Shown: positions 46,703 to 56,488 of the stretch, one piece after another
How the letters are laid out: every line of letters starts with the position of its first letter
How positions within the stretch are numbered: the stretch's first letter is position 1
DNA from: Serratia microhaemolytica
GTDB taxonomy: Bacteria > Pseudomonadota > Gammaproteobacteria > Enterobacterales > Enterobacteriaceae
NCBI RefSeq assembly: GCF_004011885.1
Contig: NZ_SBEF01000001.1
Location: 124,001 to 188,000 of the forward strand
Length of the DNA: 64,000 nucleotides
Direction of reading: 5' to 3'
Translations under genes and position numbers: made by a program
Notes under the pieces: generated by a model
Databases searched by the model: none
Seen by the model: only the letters and a program-made list of their open reading frames with translations
What the model was told of the DNA's origin: nothing

Positions 46703-47398
46703 ATGAGTAAGATCGCGTTGTTGTTTGCGATGCTGTTTTGTGTGCCGATGGTTGCCACTTGCAGCGCTAGCGAACAGGTGCGCAAACCGCGTGTAGTGAT
46801 GCAAAAATTACAGGGTTCGCCTGTCTATATCCAAATTTTCAAGGAAGAGCGTGTATTGGAGCTCTACGTCAAGGTTGACAATCGCTTCCGCTTGGTTAAC
46901 AGCTTTCCGATTTGTAACTTTTCGGGAGGCCTGGGGCCTAAACGCCGTCAGGGAGACTTAAAAAGCCCTGAGGGGTTTTATACCGTTGGTGCTCACCATC
47001 TGAAACCAGATAGCCAGTATTACCGTGCTATCAATATCGGCTTTCCGAATGATTATGACAAATCTCAGGGTTATTCAGGTAATTACCTAATGATCCACGG
47101 TGAATGTAAGTCAATCGGCTGTTATGCGATGACTAACAACTATATGGGCGAGATCTATCGTTATGTCGAAGCTGCGTTTGCCAATGGTCAGCGTCAAGTG
47201 CATATCAATATCTACCCATTCCGCATGACCGAACAGAATCTGCAACGCCACAGCTCATCTGCAGATATCAACTTCTGGCGCCAGTTAAAACCAGGTTATG
47301 ACTATTTTGTCAAACATAACCAACCGCCCGTGGTCAATGTCTCTAATGGTCGCTATGTACTTGCTAACGGCCAAGAGGGATCACGCTTTAACGGTTAA
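46703..47398 (+). CDS. dpaA: L,D-transpeptidase-fold amidase DpaA (YafK/LdtF)
   Basis: DpaA/YafK belongs to the YkuD (L,D-transpeptidase) family; in E. coli it detaches Braun's lipoprotein from peptidoglycan. The 231-residue protein has a signal peptide and the catalytic motif YLMIHGECKSIGCYAMTNNY, where His and Cys are the active-site pair. It also contains GDLKSPEGFYTVGAHHLKP. The ATG at 46703 follows AGGAAAT. It is convergent with yafJ, as in E. coli. Confidence 0.93.
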   Translation: MSKIALLFAMLFCVPMVATCSASEQVRKPRVVMQKLQGSPVYIQIFKEERVLELYVKVDNRFRLVNSFPICNFSGGLGPKRRQGDLKSPEGFYTVGAHHLKPDSQYYRAINIGFPNDYDKSQGYSGNYLMIHGECKSIGCYAMTNNYMGEIYRYVEAAFANGQRQVHINIYPFRMTEQNLQRHSSSADINFWRQLKPGYDYFVKHNQPPVVNVSNGRYVLANGQEGSRFNG

Positions 47399-47513
47399 CC
47401 CCTGTGCCAGTGTTATATCCGGCCAGCAGATCATCGCTGGCTGGGTTAACAGCCCGCCACCGATGCCGGTAATCGGTTCATAACGCCACTCACCATTTAA
47501 TCAAACCGTTAAA

Positions 47514-48281
47514 TCAAGCCAATTGCACCCCATTATGGAACAATACAAATTCACCCGGTGTGATTTTGTGCCAAGTTTCATCACCCGTCAGCGGTTGGGT
47601 CGCGATCACCGATACCACATCATCAGGTGCAGTTTGCTGTTGAAAATCAATTTCGACATCGTGATCCAGTAATGTTGCTTTACCAAATGGTGCTCGACGC
47701 GTTATCCAATATAGGTTTGTTGAGCAATACGCCATCACAAAGCGGCCATCCGACAGCAGCATGTTGAACACACCCCGTTGCCGTAATTGATCTGCCAACA
47801 GTGCAATATAGCGGAATACAGCAGGCCAGTTACGCGGTGGGCGTGGATACTTTAACCACAGCTGGTGCAACAACCAGCAAAACGCTCGCTCACTGTCTGT
47901 CTGGCCAACAGGACGAAAATGCCCAACAGCCAGCCGCTGATAACCCTTAAGTTGGCCATTATGAGCATAGCTCCAGTGACGTCCCCACAACTCTCGGGTA
48001 AACGGGTGAGTATTCTCCAGTGCCACCTCACCACGATTAGCTTGGCGAATATGGGAGATAACAGCGCGTGATTTGATCGGATACTCTTGCACCAAGCGCG
48101 CAATCGGTGAATTGAAACTGGGGGCGGGATCTTTAAACGTGCGGCAACCTTTCCCCTCGTAAAAGGTGATCCCCCAACCATCTTTATGTGGTCCAGTGCG
48201 GCCACCACGCTGAATTAATCCGGTAAAGCTGAAACAGATATCCGTCGGTACATTTGCGCTCATCCCAAGCAGTTCACACAT
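47514..48281 (-). CDS. yafJ: Class II glutamine amidotransferase YafJ
   Basis: The 255-residue protein starts [12 protein letters not shown], where Cys2 becomes the N-terminal nucleophile of class II amidotransferases after Met removal. It contains [29 protein letters not shown] and [20 protein letters not shown], typical of the YafJ/EgtC-like group. The acceptor substrate in enterobacteria is unknown. It lies next to gmhA on the same strand with 50 bases between, as in E. coli. Confidence 0.93.
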   Translation of the reverse strand: MCELLGMSANVPTDICFSFTGLIQRGGRTGPHKDGWGITFYEGKGCRTFKDPAPSFNSPIARLVQEYPIKSRAVISHIRQANRGEVALENTHPFTRELWGRHWSYAHNGQLKGYQRLAVGHFRPVGQTDSERAFCWLLHQLWLKYPRPPRNWPAVFRYIALLADQLRQRGVFNMLLSDGRFVMAYCSTNLYWITRRAPFGKATLLDHDVEIDFQQQTAPDDVVSVIATQPLTGDETWHKITPGEFVLFHNGVQLA

Positions 48282-48331
48282 TTAAACCAACCTATTGATC
48301 CAGATAGTTAATGATAGTCTTCTCACTCATC

Positions 48332-48913
48332 TCAGGTGCGCAACATCTCTTTTTCAATCAGTAAAATCAGGATATGGATCACCTTGATATGTATCTCCTG
48401 AATACGATCTGCATAGCCAAAGTGAGGAACACGGATCTCAACATCCGCCATATCTGCCATTTTCCCCCCCTGCTTACCGGTTAAGGTAATAATCTTCATC
48501 CCTTTCGCTTTAGCAGCTTCAATCGCTTTAATGATATTGCCTGAGTTACCTGATGTGGAGATGCCCAACAGCACATCGCCTTCTCGGCCAACAGCTTCAA
48601 CATAACGGGAAAAGACGTAGTCATAACCAAAGTCATTACTCACACAAGAGAGGTGACTCACGTCAGAGATAGCAATCGCCGGATAGCCAGGACGATTTTC
48701 ACGATAGCGTCCGGTCAGTTCTTCAGCAAAGTGCATCGCATCACAATGAGAACCGCCATTACCACAGGAGATAACTTTACCTCCCGCTTTAAAAGACGTT
48801 GCCAGCATGACAGCCGCCTGTTCAATATTGAGGATATTATTCTCATCGCTGAGAAACTTATTCAGAGTATCAGCCGCTTCAGTTAACTCATTGCGAATTA
48901 AATCGTGGTACAT
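48332..48913 (-). CDS. gmhA: Sedoheptulose-7-phosphate isomerase
   Basis: GmhA makes D-glycero-D-manno-heptose 7-phosphate, the first step to the heptoses of the LPS inner core. The 193-residue SIS-domain protein is nearly identical to E. coli GmhA in [57 protein letters not shown] and [26 protein letters not shown] precedes the ATG. In E. coli fadE is divergent to gmhA; here an O-antigen ligase gene lies upstream on the same strand. Confidence 0.97.
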   Translation of the reverse strand: MYHDLIRNELTEAADTLNKFLSDENNILNIEQAAVMLATSFKAGGKVISCGNGGSHCDAMHFAEELTGRYRENRPGYPAIAISDVSHLSCVSNDFGYDYVFSRYVEAVGREGDVLLGISTSGNSGNIIKAIEAAKAKGMKIITLTGKQGGKMADMADVEIRVPHFGYADRIQEIHIKVIHILILLIEKEMLRT

Positions 48914-48979
48914 AGCGAAATTACCTCTTACTTAACGGTGCCATTGCATTGTTAATACGTTACGCGATAGCGGTCGCGA

Positions 48980-50236
48980 TCACCTCTGTTGTTCCATTTT
49001 GCTATCACCGCTGTTCTGAGCCTGTTTCTGCTTCAAGCTAGCCGCAGCCAGCATTGCCGCAATCACGACAAACAGATGCCCCTCAGACGAATCAAGCAGA
49101 AATGAGTTAAACAGATGACAAGCCATATAACTGGTCAGCACTGCAATCAGTAAATTACGGCACGTTTGTGCTTGGCGCCATCCAGCACGAAAACAGCACA
49201 ACATCCAACCAAGGAACAGCACCAAGCCCAATAGGCCACTATGAACCGTCTGCAACAGATATTCATTATGTGGGTTATTGATACTATAGCCAGTTGTTTG
49301 ATTACCATACCAGAAACTGCCTGCGCCATTTCCCAGCAATGGGGCTTGTTTGATTAGCCGAAACGACTCGCGTGCAAAAGAGAGCCGTTGCCCCATTGAA
49401 TTATCACAAGCTTGATGTTGCCTCTCTGTTGGTGCTTGCAGGCACTGCTTGATTTCTTGTATCCCAAGAGCAAAACGATCGCTAGCACGATTTGGTACCA
49501 GTATCATTACCAATAACACCAGTATGCCGCCTGCCACAGCTACCATGCGCATCCGGCAGGATAACGCCAGCAGCAACCAACTGCCCACACCGACAAACAA
49601 AGCAATATAACCAGTACGTCCCTGTACCATGAGTAAAATATTGGCTACTGCCAATATCACTAGCAAGCAATAACCCCAGCGTTGCCAGCCAACCGCAGAG
49701 AATGTGCGAGCAAGCCAGAACAGTGCTGCAAATGCCATAAAAACATTCTGAGTAATATGCAGTTTAAACACTGTCGGGTTTTCAGGATCAATACCAAGCA
49801 ATGAAATATGGCTGATGCCAACACAGAAACTGAGCAGCAGGATCACTGCGTTTGCCAGTAAAAAACCGCTAATCACGCGTGATACCAGGTGTGGTTGCTT
49901 AAGAAAAAACAGTGCCAGTGGTAGCACAAATAGCAGTTTTTTATATTTGCTGACCATCTTTGCACCATAGTCATGGTGCTGTGTCAGTAGTGAGAGCGCC
50001 AACAGCATAAACATCACTGCAGGCAACCAAACTAAGGGATGACGTAGTAACGGCAGTAGATAACCGAAATCGGGCTTCCAGAGTAAGCAGATCACCACCA
50101 TTCCCAGTGAGAGATTCATCAGAAAATTCGATGTTGGGAAGGAAAAACCCAGTAGAAAAGCCGTCGTACTGAGCAGATAAAAATGCCAGCCAGCAGCATC
50201 TATTGATAATGGAAATGGGATTTTATTCAATGACAT
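48980..50236 (-). CDS. waaL: O-antigen ligase family protein (WaaL-like)
   Basis: The 418-residue protein has about ten to twelve membrane spans and a large periplasmic loop between residues about 245 and 330. The loop contains RLSFARESFRLIKQAPLLGN and NNPHNEYLLQTVHSGLLGLV, the Wzy_C/O-antigen ligase signature in which the H-N-E is catalytic. WaaL joins O-antigen to lipid A-core on the periplasmic face. It lies 66 bases from gmhA, and with the heptosyltransferase gene upstream forms a small LPS group. A polymerase (Wzy) role cannot be excluded, but the heptosyltransferase neighbour favours a ligase. Confidence 0.82.
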   Translation of the reverse strand: MSLNKIPFPLSIDAAGWHFYLLSTTAFLLGFSFPTSNFLMNLSLGMVVICLLWKPDFGYLLPLLRHPLVWLPAVMFMLLALSLLTQHHDYGAKMVSKYKKLLFVLPLALFFLKQPHLVSRVISGFLLANAVILLLSFCVGISHISLLGIDPENPTVFKLHITQNVFMAFAALFWLARTFSAVGWQRWGYCLLVILAVANILLMVQGRTGYIALFVGVGSWLLLALSCRMRMVAVAGGILVLLVMILVPNRASDRFALGIQEIKQCLQAPTERQHQACDNSMGQRLSFARESFRLIKQAPLLGNGAGSFWYGNQTTGYSINNPHNEYLLQTVHSGLLGLVLFLGWMLCCFRAGWRQAQTCRNLLIAVLTSYMACHLFNSFLLDSSEGHLFVVIAAMLAAASLKQKQAQNSGDSKMEQQR

Positions 50237-50418
50237 AATGAAAAGCTCATCGGTTGTTCGCGACTCTATTCGCTATTATAGTTCGGTTATTGATTGGGTT
50301 ATTGGCGGCAGAAATGGCTGGCAAGCCAAGCAGCATATCCGATTATGCTAGGACACTAAGATACCCCCGATTGGGACCACTTTTGTTGCCAAATTATCCC
50401 AAGCAAGGTGCAAAATTC

Positions 50419-51699
50419 TCACTCAGTGTACGTAAGCTGCGGTTTGTCTACACTGTCGCTGGCCAAGCTGGCGGTGCTAGTAACGTTGTTTACTGAGACT
50501 GGCTCTAAATAACGGTCTATGGCACTGATCACATCAGCACTCGGGATCGCTTCCAGATAGCGCTCGCTAGTATTGGTATCAACTTGATTAGGCTCAGGTA
50601 ATTGACGATAGTCACCTGCCCAAAGTAACGTATGTGGTGCTTGCCAAGGCGACCACTGAGCCAGATTGCTAGGGCCAAACAACACTACCGATGGCGTCTG
50701 AAGCGCTGCGGCCATATGCATTGGAACCGAATCGACCCCCACAAACAGTTTGGCGCGTTCAATCAGAATGGCCAGCTCAGGCAACGCCAAAGCACCGGCT
50801 AAATTGACCACACGTTCTGGCTGCAAACAGCCAGCAACAATCGTCGCCGCCATCACAAGCTCTTCCTGTGCAGCACCGCCGGTTAATACCACCCTTTCAC
50901 CACGAGCGGTAATGTGGTTTATCACCTCAGTGAAGCCAGTGATCGACCAGGTTTTAAATGCCCAACGCGCCGTAGGCTGTATCAGGACAAAATCGGTGAG
51001 TTGATGCTGTTCAATGAGACGTTGGACACTATCAACATCGCGTGCTCGGTAGCTCTGCCTAACTGCTGTAATAACTTCAGGCAGTGCTAATGGGGTAAGA
51101 ATATCAAGATTATTTAACACCGTATGCTGTTGCTGATGTCCCTCCATCGGCACCAACAGCGAATGGCAAAAACGCCATAAGCGATTATGACGCTTAGGGT
51201 GGTCAAACCCCAAGCTGAACGCCGGTTTCAAACAACGGCAGTAGAGTGCAGCGCGCCACTGTTCAGAAAGATTAACCACTAAATCATACTTTGCAGCACG
51301 TAGACTATTCCACAACGCCCGCTCACCACGATATCTCACTTTATAATTTTGCTGTTTTAGAGTGCGATCAACAGTATAGGCAAAGTTAACATCCGGATTA
51401 CCGGCCAGCATCGCCTCAGTTCCTTTATAGAGCAGAACATCGATCAATGCATTCGGGTAGTGGGCACGCAGTGTACTTAGCAGGGGAGTAATCAGCAACA
51501 CATCACCAAAGTGACGCAATTTAATGACTAGGATCCGTTTAACCTGCTCATGTTGAAGTAAATGTGCTGGAATTGCACTATCTGCAATTGCACTATCTGG
51601 AATTGCACTATCCGGCAAACACTGGGAGAGAGCCTTTTTCGATACTCCTGAACGTTGGGTCATGGTCATCTTTTGTCGTCTCGAAAAATGCCTAGTCAT
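50419..51699 (-). CDS. waaQ: ADP-heptose:LPS heptosyltransferase (WaaQ-like)
   Basis: The 426-residue protein belongs to glycosyltransferase family 9. It contains RILVIKLRHFGDVLLITPLL, DLVVNLSEQWRAALYCR, LIQPTARWAFKTWS and the nucleotide-sugar site FVGVDSVPMHMAAALQTPSV, close in pattern to WaaQ (heptosyltransferase III), which decorates the inner core. Both ends are longer than usual: residues about 30-45 repeat the pentapeptide DSAI(P/A) three times, and the last 20 residues are rich in Ser and Thr. The start may be 51699 or the internal ATG at 51669; neither has a good ribosome site. Confidence 0.85.
   Translation of the reverse strand: MTRHFSRRQKMTMTQRSGVSKKALSQCLPDSAIPDSAIADSAIPAHLLQHEQVKRILVIKLRHFGDVLLITPLLSTLRAHYPNALIDVLLYKGTEAMLAGNPDVNFAYTVDRTLKQQNYKVRYRGERALWNSLRAAKYDLVVNLSEQWRAALYCRCLKPAFSLGFDHPKRHNRLWRFCHSLLVPMEGHQQQHTVLNNLDILTPLALPEVITAVRQSYRARDVDSVQRLIEQHQLTDFVLIQPTARWAFKTWSITGFTEVINHITARGERVVLTGGAAQEELVMAATIVAGCLQPERVVNLAGALALPELAILIERAKLFVGVDSVPMHMAAALQTPSVVLFGPSNLAQWSPWQAPHTLLWAGDYRQLPEPNQVDTNTSERYLEAIPSADVISAIDRYLEPVSVNNVTSTASLASDSVDKPQLTYTE
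51569..51613 (+). repeat. Three tandem 15-bp repeats inside the heptosyltransferase gene
   Basis: Units GGAATTGCACTATCT, GCAATTGCACTATCT and GGAATTGCACTATCC follow one another without gap and encode DSAIP, DSAIA and DSAIP on the minus strand. Fifteen bases keep the frame, so copy-number change alters only a linker before the catalytic domain. Confidence 0.9.
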
Positions 51700-51905
51700 G
51701 CTTGTCTGTTAAGTCATGTTTGTTCACGCGGATACACGGTACTGGGGTGCCATTATATCGACAAATTAAATATAATGAAGTGCAATTATCATAAAAAAAG
51801 AGCAGTTTGAGCTCAATCTGTCATCTCCAAATCATTTTATTACTCATCACTGCTGACAATCAGCAAAATTTGTTATCCGCGACTCACTCAAGCTAACCAG
51901 TGTAG

Positions 51906-52652
51906 TTACTCCGAGCTAGAACGCCAAAGGCAATTACCCCCTTTTTTGCTCACCAAATCCAAACGTGCTTCATGTGCGGCAACCTCTTCTGCGCTGGCAT
52001 AAATCACCCTAATTGAGGCGTTATCAGCCCGTGAGATCGGCTGAATGTTCTGTACTGCCTCTACATTTGATGCGTGGTTTCCCTCAACCTGAAAGGCAAT
52101 TGAAGTTTGCCCACCAGTCATGGCCAAATAAACTTCGGCCAAGATCTCAGCATCAAGTAATGCACCGTGCAGCGTGCGCTTACTGTTATCTATTTCATAA
52201 CGGCTGCATAGCGCATCAAGGTTGTTACGCTTGCCTGGAAATAGGCGTCGTGCCAACAACAGGCTATCAGTCACGCTACAGAACGTTTCCGTTTTTGGCA
52301 TATCGCGCTGGAGCATGCGTAACTCATAATCAATAAAGCCGATGTCGAACGCGGCGTTATGGATCACTAATTCAGCACCTCGAATAAATTCGATGAACTC
52401 GTCAGCAACTTGAGCAAATTGCGGTTTATCAGCCAGAAACTCGTCACTGATACCATGTACCCCATAAGCTTCAGGATCAACCAGTCGATCAGGCCGCAAG
52501 TAAACGTGGTAATGTCGCCCAGTCAAACGACGGTTGATCACCTCGACAGCACCGATCTCAATGATCCGATGCCCCTCGTAGTGAACACCTAATTTATTCA
52601 TACCGGTAGTTTCGGTATCGAGTACAATTTGTCGATTGGGTATCGCTATCAT
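51906..52652 (-). CDS. dnaQ: DNA polymerase III epsilon subunit (proofreading exonuclease)
   Basis: DnaQ is the 3'-5' exonuclease of the replicative polymerase. The 248-residue protein has the Exo I motif [13 protein letters not shown], Exo [16 protein letters not shown] and Exo [20 protein letters not shown], with the catalytic Asp/Glu/His in place. The C-terminus [16 protein letters not shown], which binds the alpha subunit, is also conserved. It is divergent from rnhA with 62 bases between, as in E. coli. The tRNA-Asp gene that follows dnaQ in E. coli is not present. Confidence 0.98.
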   Translation of the reverse strand: MIAIPNRQIVLDTETTGMNKLGVHYEGHRIIEIGAVEVINRRLTGRHYHVYLRPDRLVDPEAYGVHGISDEFLADKPQFAQVADEFIEFIRGAELVIHNAAFDIGFIDYELRMLQRDMPKTETFCSVTDSLLLARRLFPGKRNNLDALCSRYEIDNSKRTLHGALLDAEILAEVYLAMTGGQTSIAFQVEGNHASNVEAVQNIQPISRADNASIRVIYASAEEVAAHEARLDLVSKKGGNCLWRSSSE

Positions 52653-52714
52653 TTTACCGTGCTCATCTATTCATCAAACCGTGGAATAAAACAGACGCAG
52701 AGAGTCTACCAGAG

Positions 52715-53182
52715 ATGCTTAAGAAGATAGAAATTTTCACTGATGGCTCCTGCCTTGGCAATCCAGGGCCGGGGGGTTACGCTGCCATTCTGCGTTACAA
52801 ACAACACCAGAAAGAGCTAACTGGTGGATATCGCTTAACCACCAACAACCGCATGGAACTAATGGCAGCGATTGTTGCACTTGAGGCTCTGACTGCACCG
52901 TGCCAGGTAGTGTTGAGTACCGATAGCCAGTACGTTCGGCAAGGCATTAGCAGTTGGATCCACAACTGGAAAAAACGCGGTTGGCTCACTAGCGAGAAAA
53001 AACCGGTCAAGAACGTTGATCTGTGGCAACGGCTCGATCTGGCAATTCAGCGCCACAAAATTGATTGGCTGTGGGTCAAAGGCCATTCAGGACATACAGA
53101 AAACGAACGTTGCGACAGTTTAGCGCGCCAAGCGGCTGAACAACCTACCCTTGACGATATTGGTTATCAAAACACACTGTAG
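52715..53182 (+). CDS. rnhA: Ribonuclease HI
   Basis: RnhA degrades RNA in RNA-DNA hybrids. The 155-residue protein keeps the catalytic residues Asp in [17 protein letters not shown], Glu in [13 protein letters not shown], Asp in [12 protein letters not shown] and the C-terminal Asp in [11 protein letters not shown], together with the basic-protrusion segment [20 protein letters not shown]. Length equals E. coli RNase HI. It is divergent from dnaQ. Confidence 0.98.
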   Translation: MLKKIEIFTDGSCLGNPGPGGYAAILRYKQHQKELTGGYRLTTNNRMELMAAIVALEALTAPCQVVLSTDSQYVRQGISSWIHNWKKRGWLTSEKKPVKNVDLWQRLDLAIQRHKIDWLWVKGHSGHTENERCDSLARQAAEQPTLDDIGYQNTL

Positions 53183-53265
53183 TTGCGAGCCGGCAGTCAC
53201 AGAACAAGATCCCGACACAACGCCAGCGTGTCATGCCACCCGGTTGATAACGACGTTATTCATGC

Positions 53266-53985
53266 TCACAATTCATGCTCACAACGTTGATTGACGCCAA
53301 CCGCACGGCCTAGCGGTGTTTTTTTGCTCAAAACCTTACCGAACACCGGAGTAAGCGGCAACATGCGCTTACGTGCCACGGTTAAGTTCAAACAGCCAAA
53401 GATGGATAAACCGGAAACACCGCTGCCAGCGATCGCCGCGCGCCAAGGCTTAGGATGGAAACATTGTTGTGCCATAACCTGATAATTGAGCTGTTTCAGC
53501 CAGTGCCGCAGTGCACGTTGTGTCACTCGATGGTAGCCAGTACAGCTTTTATCCTGCTGAATGGACAGCCTTTGTGAGATCGCAGCCAAACTGATCGGAT
53601 TGAATGTGCTGATCAGCAGCCAGCCATCATTTATCATGACACGATCGAGCTGCTGCAACAGCAGTTGTGGATCGTGGCTATAGCAAAGTGTATGTGCTAA
53701 CAGGCAGGCATCAATACTCTTTTCAGCAAATGGCAACCGTAAGCTATCGGCGCACAGATGCAACTTGTTACCGGCCACATCTACGTTCATCTGATGCAAG
53801 ATCGGACACCCTTGCGTGTTCAGTTCCGCACTCAAGTTACCCAATTTCAGCAGATGAAAACCAAACAGCTTCGGCCACCAGAGTTCCAGTTGCTGTTCGA
53901 GCGCAGCACGATAATATTCACCCCACGCTATTTCTGCCCAAGAGCTTGGTATTTGACTTTTTGATGGCGTGTTGATTGACTTCAT
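53266..53985 (-). CDS. yafS: YafS-type SAM-dependent methyltransferase
   Basis: The 239-residue protein is a class I methyltransferase-fold protein like E. coli YafS. It has SWAEIAWGEYYRAALEQQL at the start, ADSLRLPFAEKSIDACLLAH and RVMINDGWLLISTFNPISLA. The substrate is unknown. The SAM-binding glycine motif is weak (LKLGNLSAEL), as in the family. Position between rnhA and gloB is as in E. coli. Confidence 0.9.
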   Translation of the reverse strand: MKSINTPSKSQIPSSWAEIAWGEYYRAALEQQLELWWPKLFGFHLLKLGNLSAELNTQGCPILHQMNVDVAGNKLHLCADSLRLPFAEKSIDACLLAHTLCYSHDPQLLLQQLDRVMINDGWLLISTFNPISLAAISQRLSIQQDKSCTGYHRVTQRALRHWLKQLNYQVMAQQCFHPKPWRAAIAGSGVSGLSIFGCLNLTVARKRMLPLTPVFGKVLSKKTPLGRAVGVNQRCEHEL

Positions 53986-54235
53986 GCTCTATTATCCTTC
54001 AATTGGCGATGAGGCCAAAAGCAGCGCGGCGATGACACAATCGAACTGATTCAATCTGGTTTGCCAAAGCAAATGAGTCCAGCGAACTATTCAATCCCGC
54101 TCAAACCTGCAACTTGGTCAACTCGATAACGGGTTTATCGATTCTATCCAAGCTGCTCCATAAACAACATCAATATCTGCCGGTCAAAGAGTTAGACTAC
54201 TCATCTGGCGTTAACCATGCCTATGGAGAAACATC

Positions 54236-54988
54236 ATGGCCCTTATCACTATTGCCGCTCTACGGGATAACTATATTTGGCTGCTTAGCCAACAGCAGCA
54301 GTGTGTGATTATTGATCCGGGTGACGCGAGCGCTGTTCTGGCAAAGCTTGAGCAGTTACAGTTAACACCGGTTGCGATACTGCTCACTCATCATCATGCA
54401 GATCATGGTGATGGTGTCTCAGCTATCGTCAAACACTACCCTGGTTTGCCGCTTTACGGCCCAGCAGAAACTGCACACTACGGTACCGATTACCTGTTAA
54501 ATGATGGTGATATTTTTCAACTCGTTGGCCGAACCTTCACCACCTTTGCTGTTCCTGGACACACCGCAGGGCACCTGGCGTTTTACAGTGCGCCGTACCT
54601 GTTTTGTGGTGATGTACTCTTCTCCGCCGGCTGCGGACGTGTGTTCGAAGGCACGCCGCAGCAGATGCATCACTCACTGCAACGATTAGCACAACTCCCT
54701 GATGAAACCCTAATCTGCTGTGCACATGAATACACTCTGGCTAATCTCGCATTTGCCAGAATGCTACTGCCAGAAGATCAGCAGATTTTAGACTATCAGC
54801 AACAAGTTGAACAATTGCGCGCAAAAAAACAACCAAGCGTTCCTACAACATTGCAGCTCGAGCGAAAAATAAATCTATTTTTACGCTGCAATGATATTGA
54901 TTTACAGAAAAAAATAGGCGTCTTTTCACCACCTGAGCCACTCCATACCGTTTTCGCAGCATTACGTCGTTTCAAAGATAACTTATGA
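54236..54988 (+). CDS. gloB: Hydroxyacylglutathione hydrolase (glyoxalase II)
   Basis: GloB hydrolyses S-lactoylglutathione to lactate and glutathione, the second step of methylglyoxal detoxification. The 250-residue metallo-beta-lactamase-fold protein has the metal motif [16 protein letters not shown], the further ligands in [12 protein letters not shown] and [19 protein letters not shown], and [14 protein letters not shown]. Length equals the E. coli enzyme. GGAGAAACATC precedes the ATG. Confidence 0.97.
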   Translation: MALITIAALRDNYIWLLSQQQQCVIIDPGDASAVLAKLEQLQLTPVAILLTHHHADHGDGVSAIVKHYPGLPLYGPAETAHYGTDYLLNDGDIFQLVGRTFTTFAVPGHTAGHLAFYSAPYLFCGDVLFSAGCGRVFEGTPQQMHHSLQRLAQLPDETLICCAHEYTLANLAFARMLLPEDQQILDYQQQVEQLRAKKQPSVPTTLQLERKINLFLRCNDIDLQKKIGVFSPPEPLHTVFAALRRFKDNL

Positions 54989-55066
54989 GCTTTGTGGTTG
55001 TGTTGTTGGCACAAGCAAAGTATTATCTACTGTCTTTTAAATAATCAACCAACCGACGACTCGAAA

Positions 55067-56437
55067 ATGAAGGCTAAAGCGATATTTCTCGCCTCCGTTT
55101 TGCTTGCCAGCTGCCAATCCTCAAAACAGGATAATGCGTCGGCAGCAGAGCAACATAAATCAGAAACATCAACCGATCATGGGCAAGCACAAAAGTTAAT
55201 GATCGATGATCTTGCCGGTTTGGCATGGTTGCCTGATGAGCAAGCCAGTAGCACACAATCTGAGTTGTGGCGCTCGATCCGTCGTGGTATGCAGCTGGAG
55301 ATCCCGAGAAATGATCGGGTTCACGAGCAAAAAGAGAATTATTTAAAACGCAAAAACTCGCTTCAAGACATAGCCATTCGTTCTGAACCCTATATGCACT
55401 TCATCGTTGAGCAGTTGAAACAGCGCAATATGCCGATGGAGTTAGCGCTACTGCCGATGGTAGAGAGTGCCTTCAATCCTCATGCAACTTCACACGCCAG
55501 CGCTGCAGGATTATGGCAAATTATGCCGCAGACCGGGCGTAATTACGGGCTAAAAAACAACCAATGGTATGATGGTCGTCGTGATGTGGCGGACTCCACC
55601 AGTGCAGCGCTCGATATGTTGCAGTATCTCAATCGCATGTTTGACGGAGATTGGCTGTTAACCATGGCCGCCTACAACTGTGGCGAGGGGCGTGTGCTAC
55701 AGGCAATCAAGCGCAATAAAAGTGAAGGTAAACAGACTGATTACTGGTCACTAGCATTACCGAAAGAGACCATGTTATACGTGCCGAAGATACTGGCATT
55801 AAGCGACGTGATCAGACACAACCAACGCTATGGGCTGCAACTGCCGGAGACCGATGAGACGCGAGCTCTGGCACAGTTCGATATCGGTCAACAGATCATG
55901 CTAAAACAAGCGGCACAAATGGCTGGATTACCGTTAGCGCAAATGAAGGCATATAACCCAGGCTATAAACGCGGTGTCACCGCCCCCAATGGCCCACACT
56001 ACATCATGGTGCCAAGACAGAACTTGGCACAGCTACAAGATTCACTCTCGAGCGAAAAGATAGTCGTGCCTGCCTCGGCGCTGGTGATTAAAAATGACAG
56101 CAAATCTGCCAACGGCAGCTACAAAGTACGCTCCGGCGATACACTGACCAGCATCGCGAAACGACTGGATGTCAAAACGAAAGATTTAAAACGCTGGAAT
56201 GGCTTAAAAGACAATAGCGTACTAAAAGTAGGGCAGACGCTACAGGTGGCTAACAAGAGCAGCATCACCTATAAAGTGCGCAAAGGCGATTCACTCTACA
56301 GCATTGCTCGTCGCCACGGTGTCAACGTCAACGATGTTAAACGTTGGAATTCAGAATTGAGTAAAAAAGGTAACCAGTTACAACCTGGAATAAAATTAAC
56401 GCTCTATGTCAATCACAGCAATGCTTCAGGCAGCTAA
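55067..56437 (+). CDS. mltD: Membrane-bound lytic transglycosylase D with LysM domains
   Basis: MltD cleaves glycan strands of peptidoglycan. The 456-residue lipoprotein (signal ending LLASC) has a family 1 lytic transglycosylase domain with the catalytic glutamate in LLPMVESAFNPHATSHASAA, and GLWQIMPQTGRNYGL, AAYNCGEGRV. Two C-terminal LysM repeats follow, with YKVRSGDTLTSIAKRL and YKVRKGDSLYSIARRHG. The ATG at 55067 gives the lipoprotein signal; an in-frame start at 54992 overlaps nothing useful. It lies downstream of gloB, as in E. coli. Confidence 0.96.
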   Translation: MKAKAIFLASVLLASCQSSKQDNASAAEQHKSETSTDHGQAQKLMIDDLAGLAWLPDEQASSTQSELWRSIRRGMQLEIPRNDRVHEQKENYLKRKNSLQDIAIRSEPYMHFIVEQLKQRNMPMELALLPMVESAFNPHATSHASAAGLWQIMPQTGRNYGLKNNQWYDGRRDVADSTSAALDMLQYLNRMFDGDWLLTMAAYNCGEGRVLQAIKRNKSEGKQTDYWSLALPKETMLYVPKILALSDVIRHNQRYGLQLPETDETRALAQFDIGQQIMLKQAAQMAGLPLAQMKAYNPGYKRGVTAPNGPHYIMVPRQNLAQLQDSLSSEKIVVPASALVIKNDSKSANGSYKVRSGDTLTSIAKRLDVKTKDLKRWNGLKDNSVLKVGQTLQVANKSSITYKVRKGDSLYSIARRHGVNVNDVKRWNSELSKKGNQLQPGIKLTLYVNHSNASGS

Positions 56438-56488
56438 TCTGCCGGCCATGGTTAGGTGTTAACATTGCTCGGTTACTCATCATCACTT

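Noticed and set aside
51700-51905. Possible tRNA-Asp downstream of dnaQ, as in E. coli
   Set aside because: I searched this gap for tRNA arms and found none; the gene is absent here.
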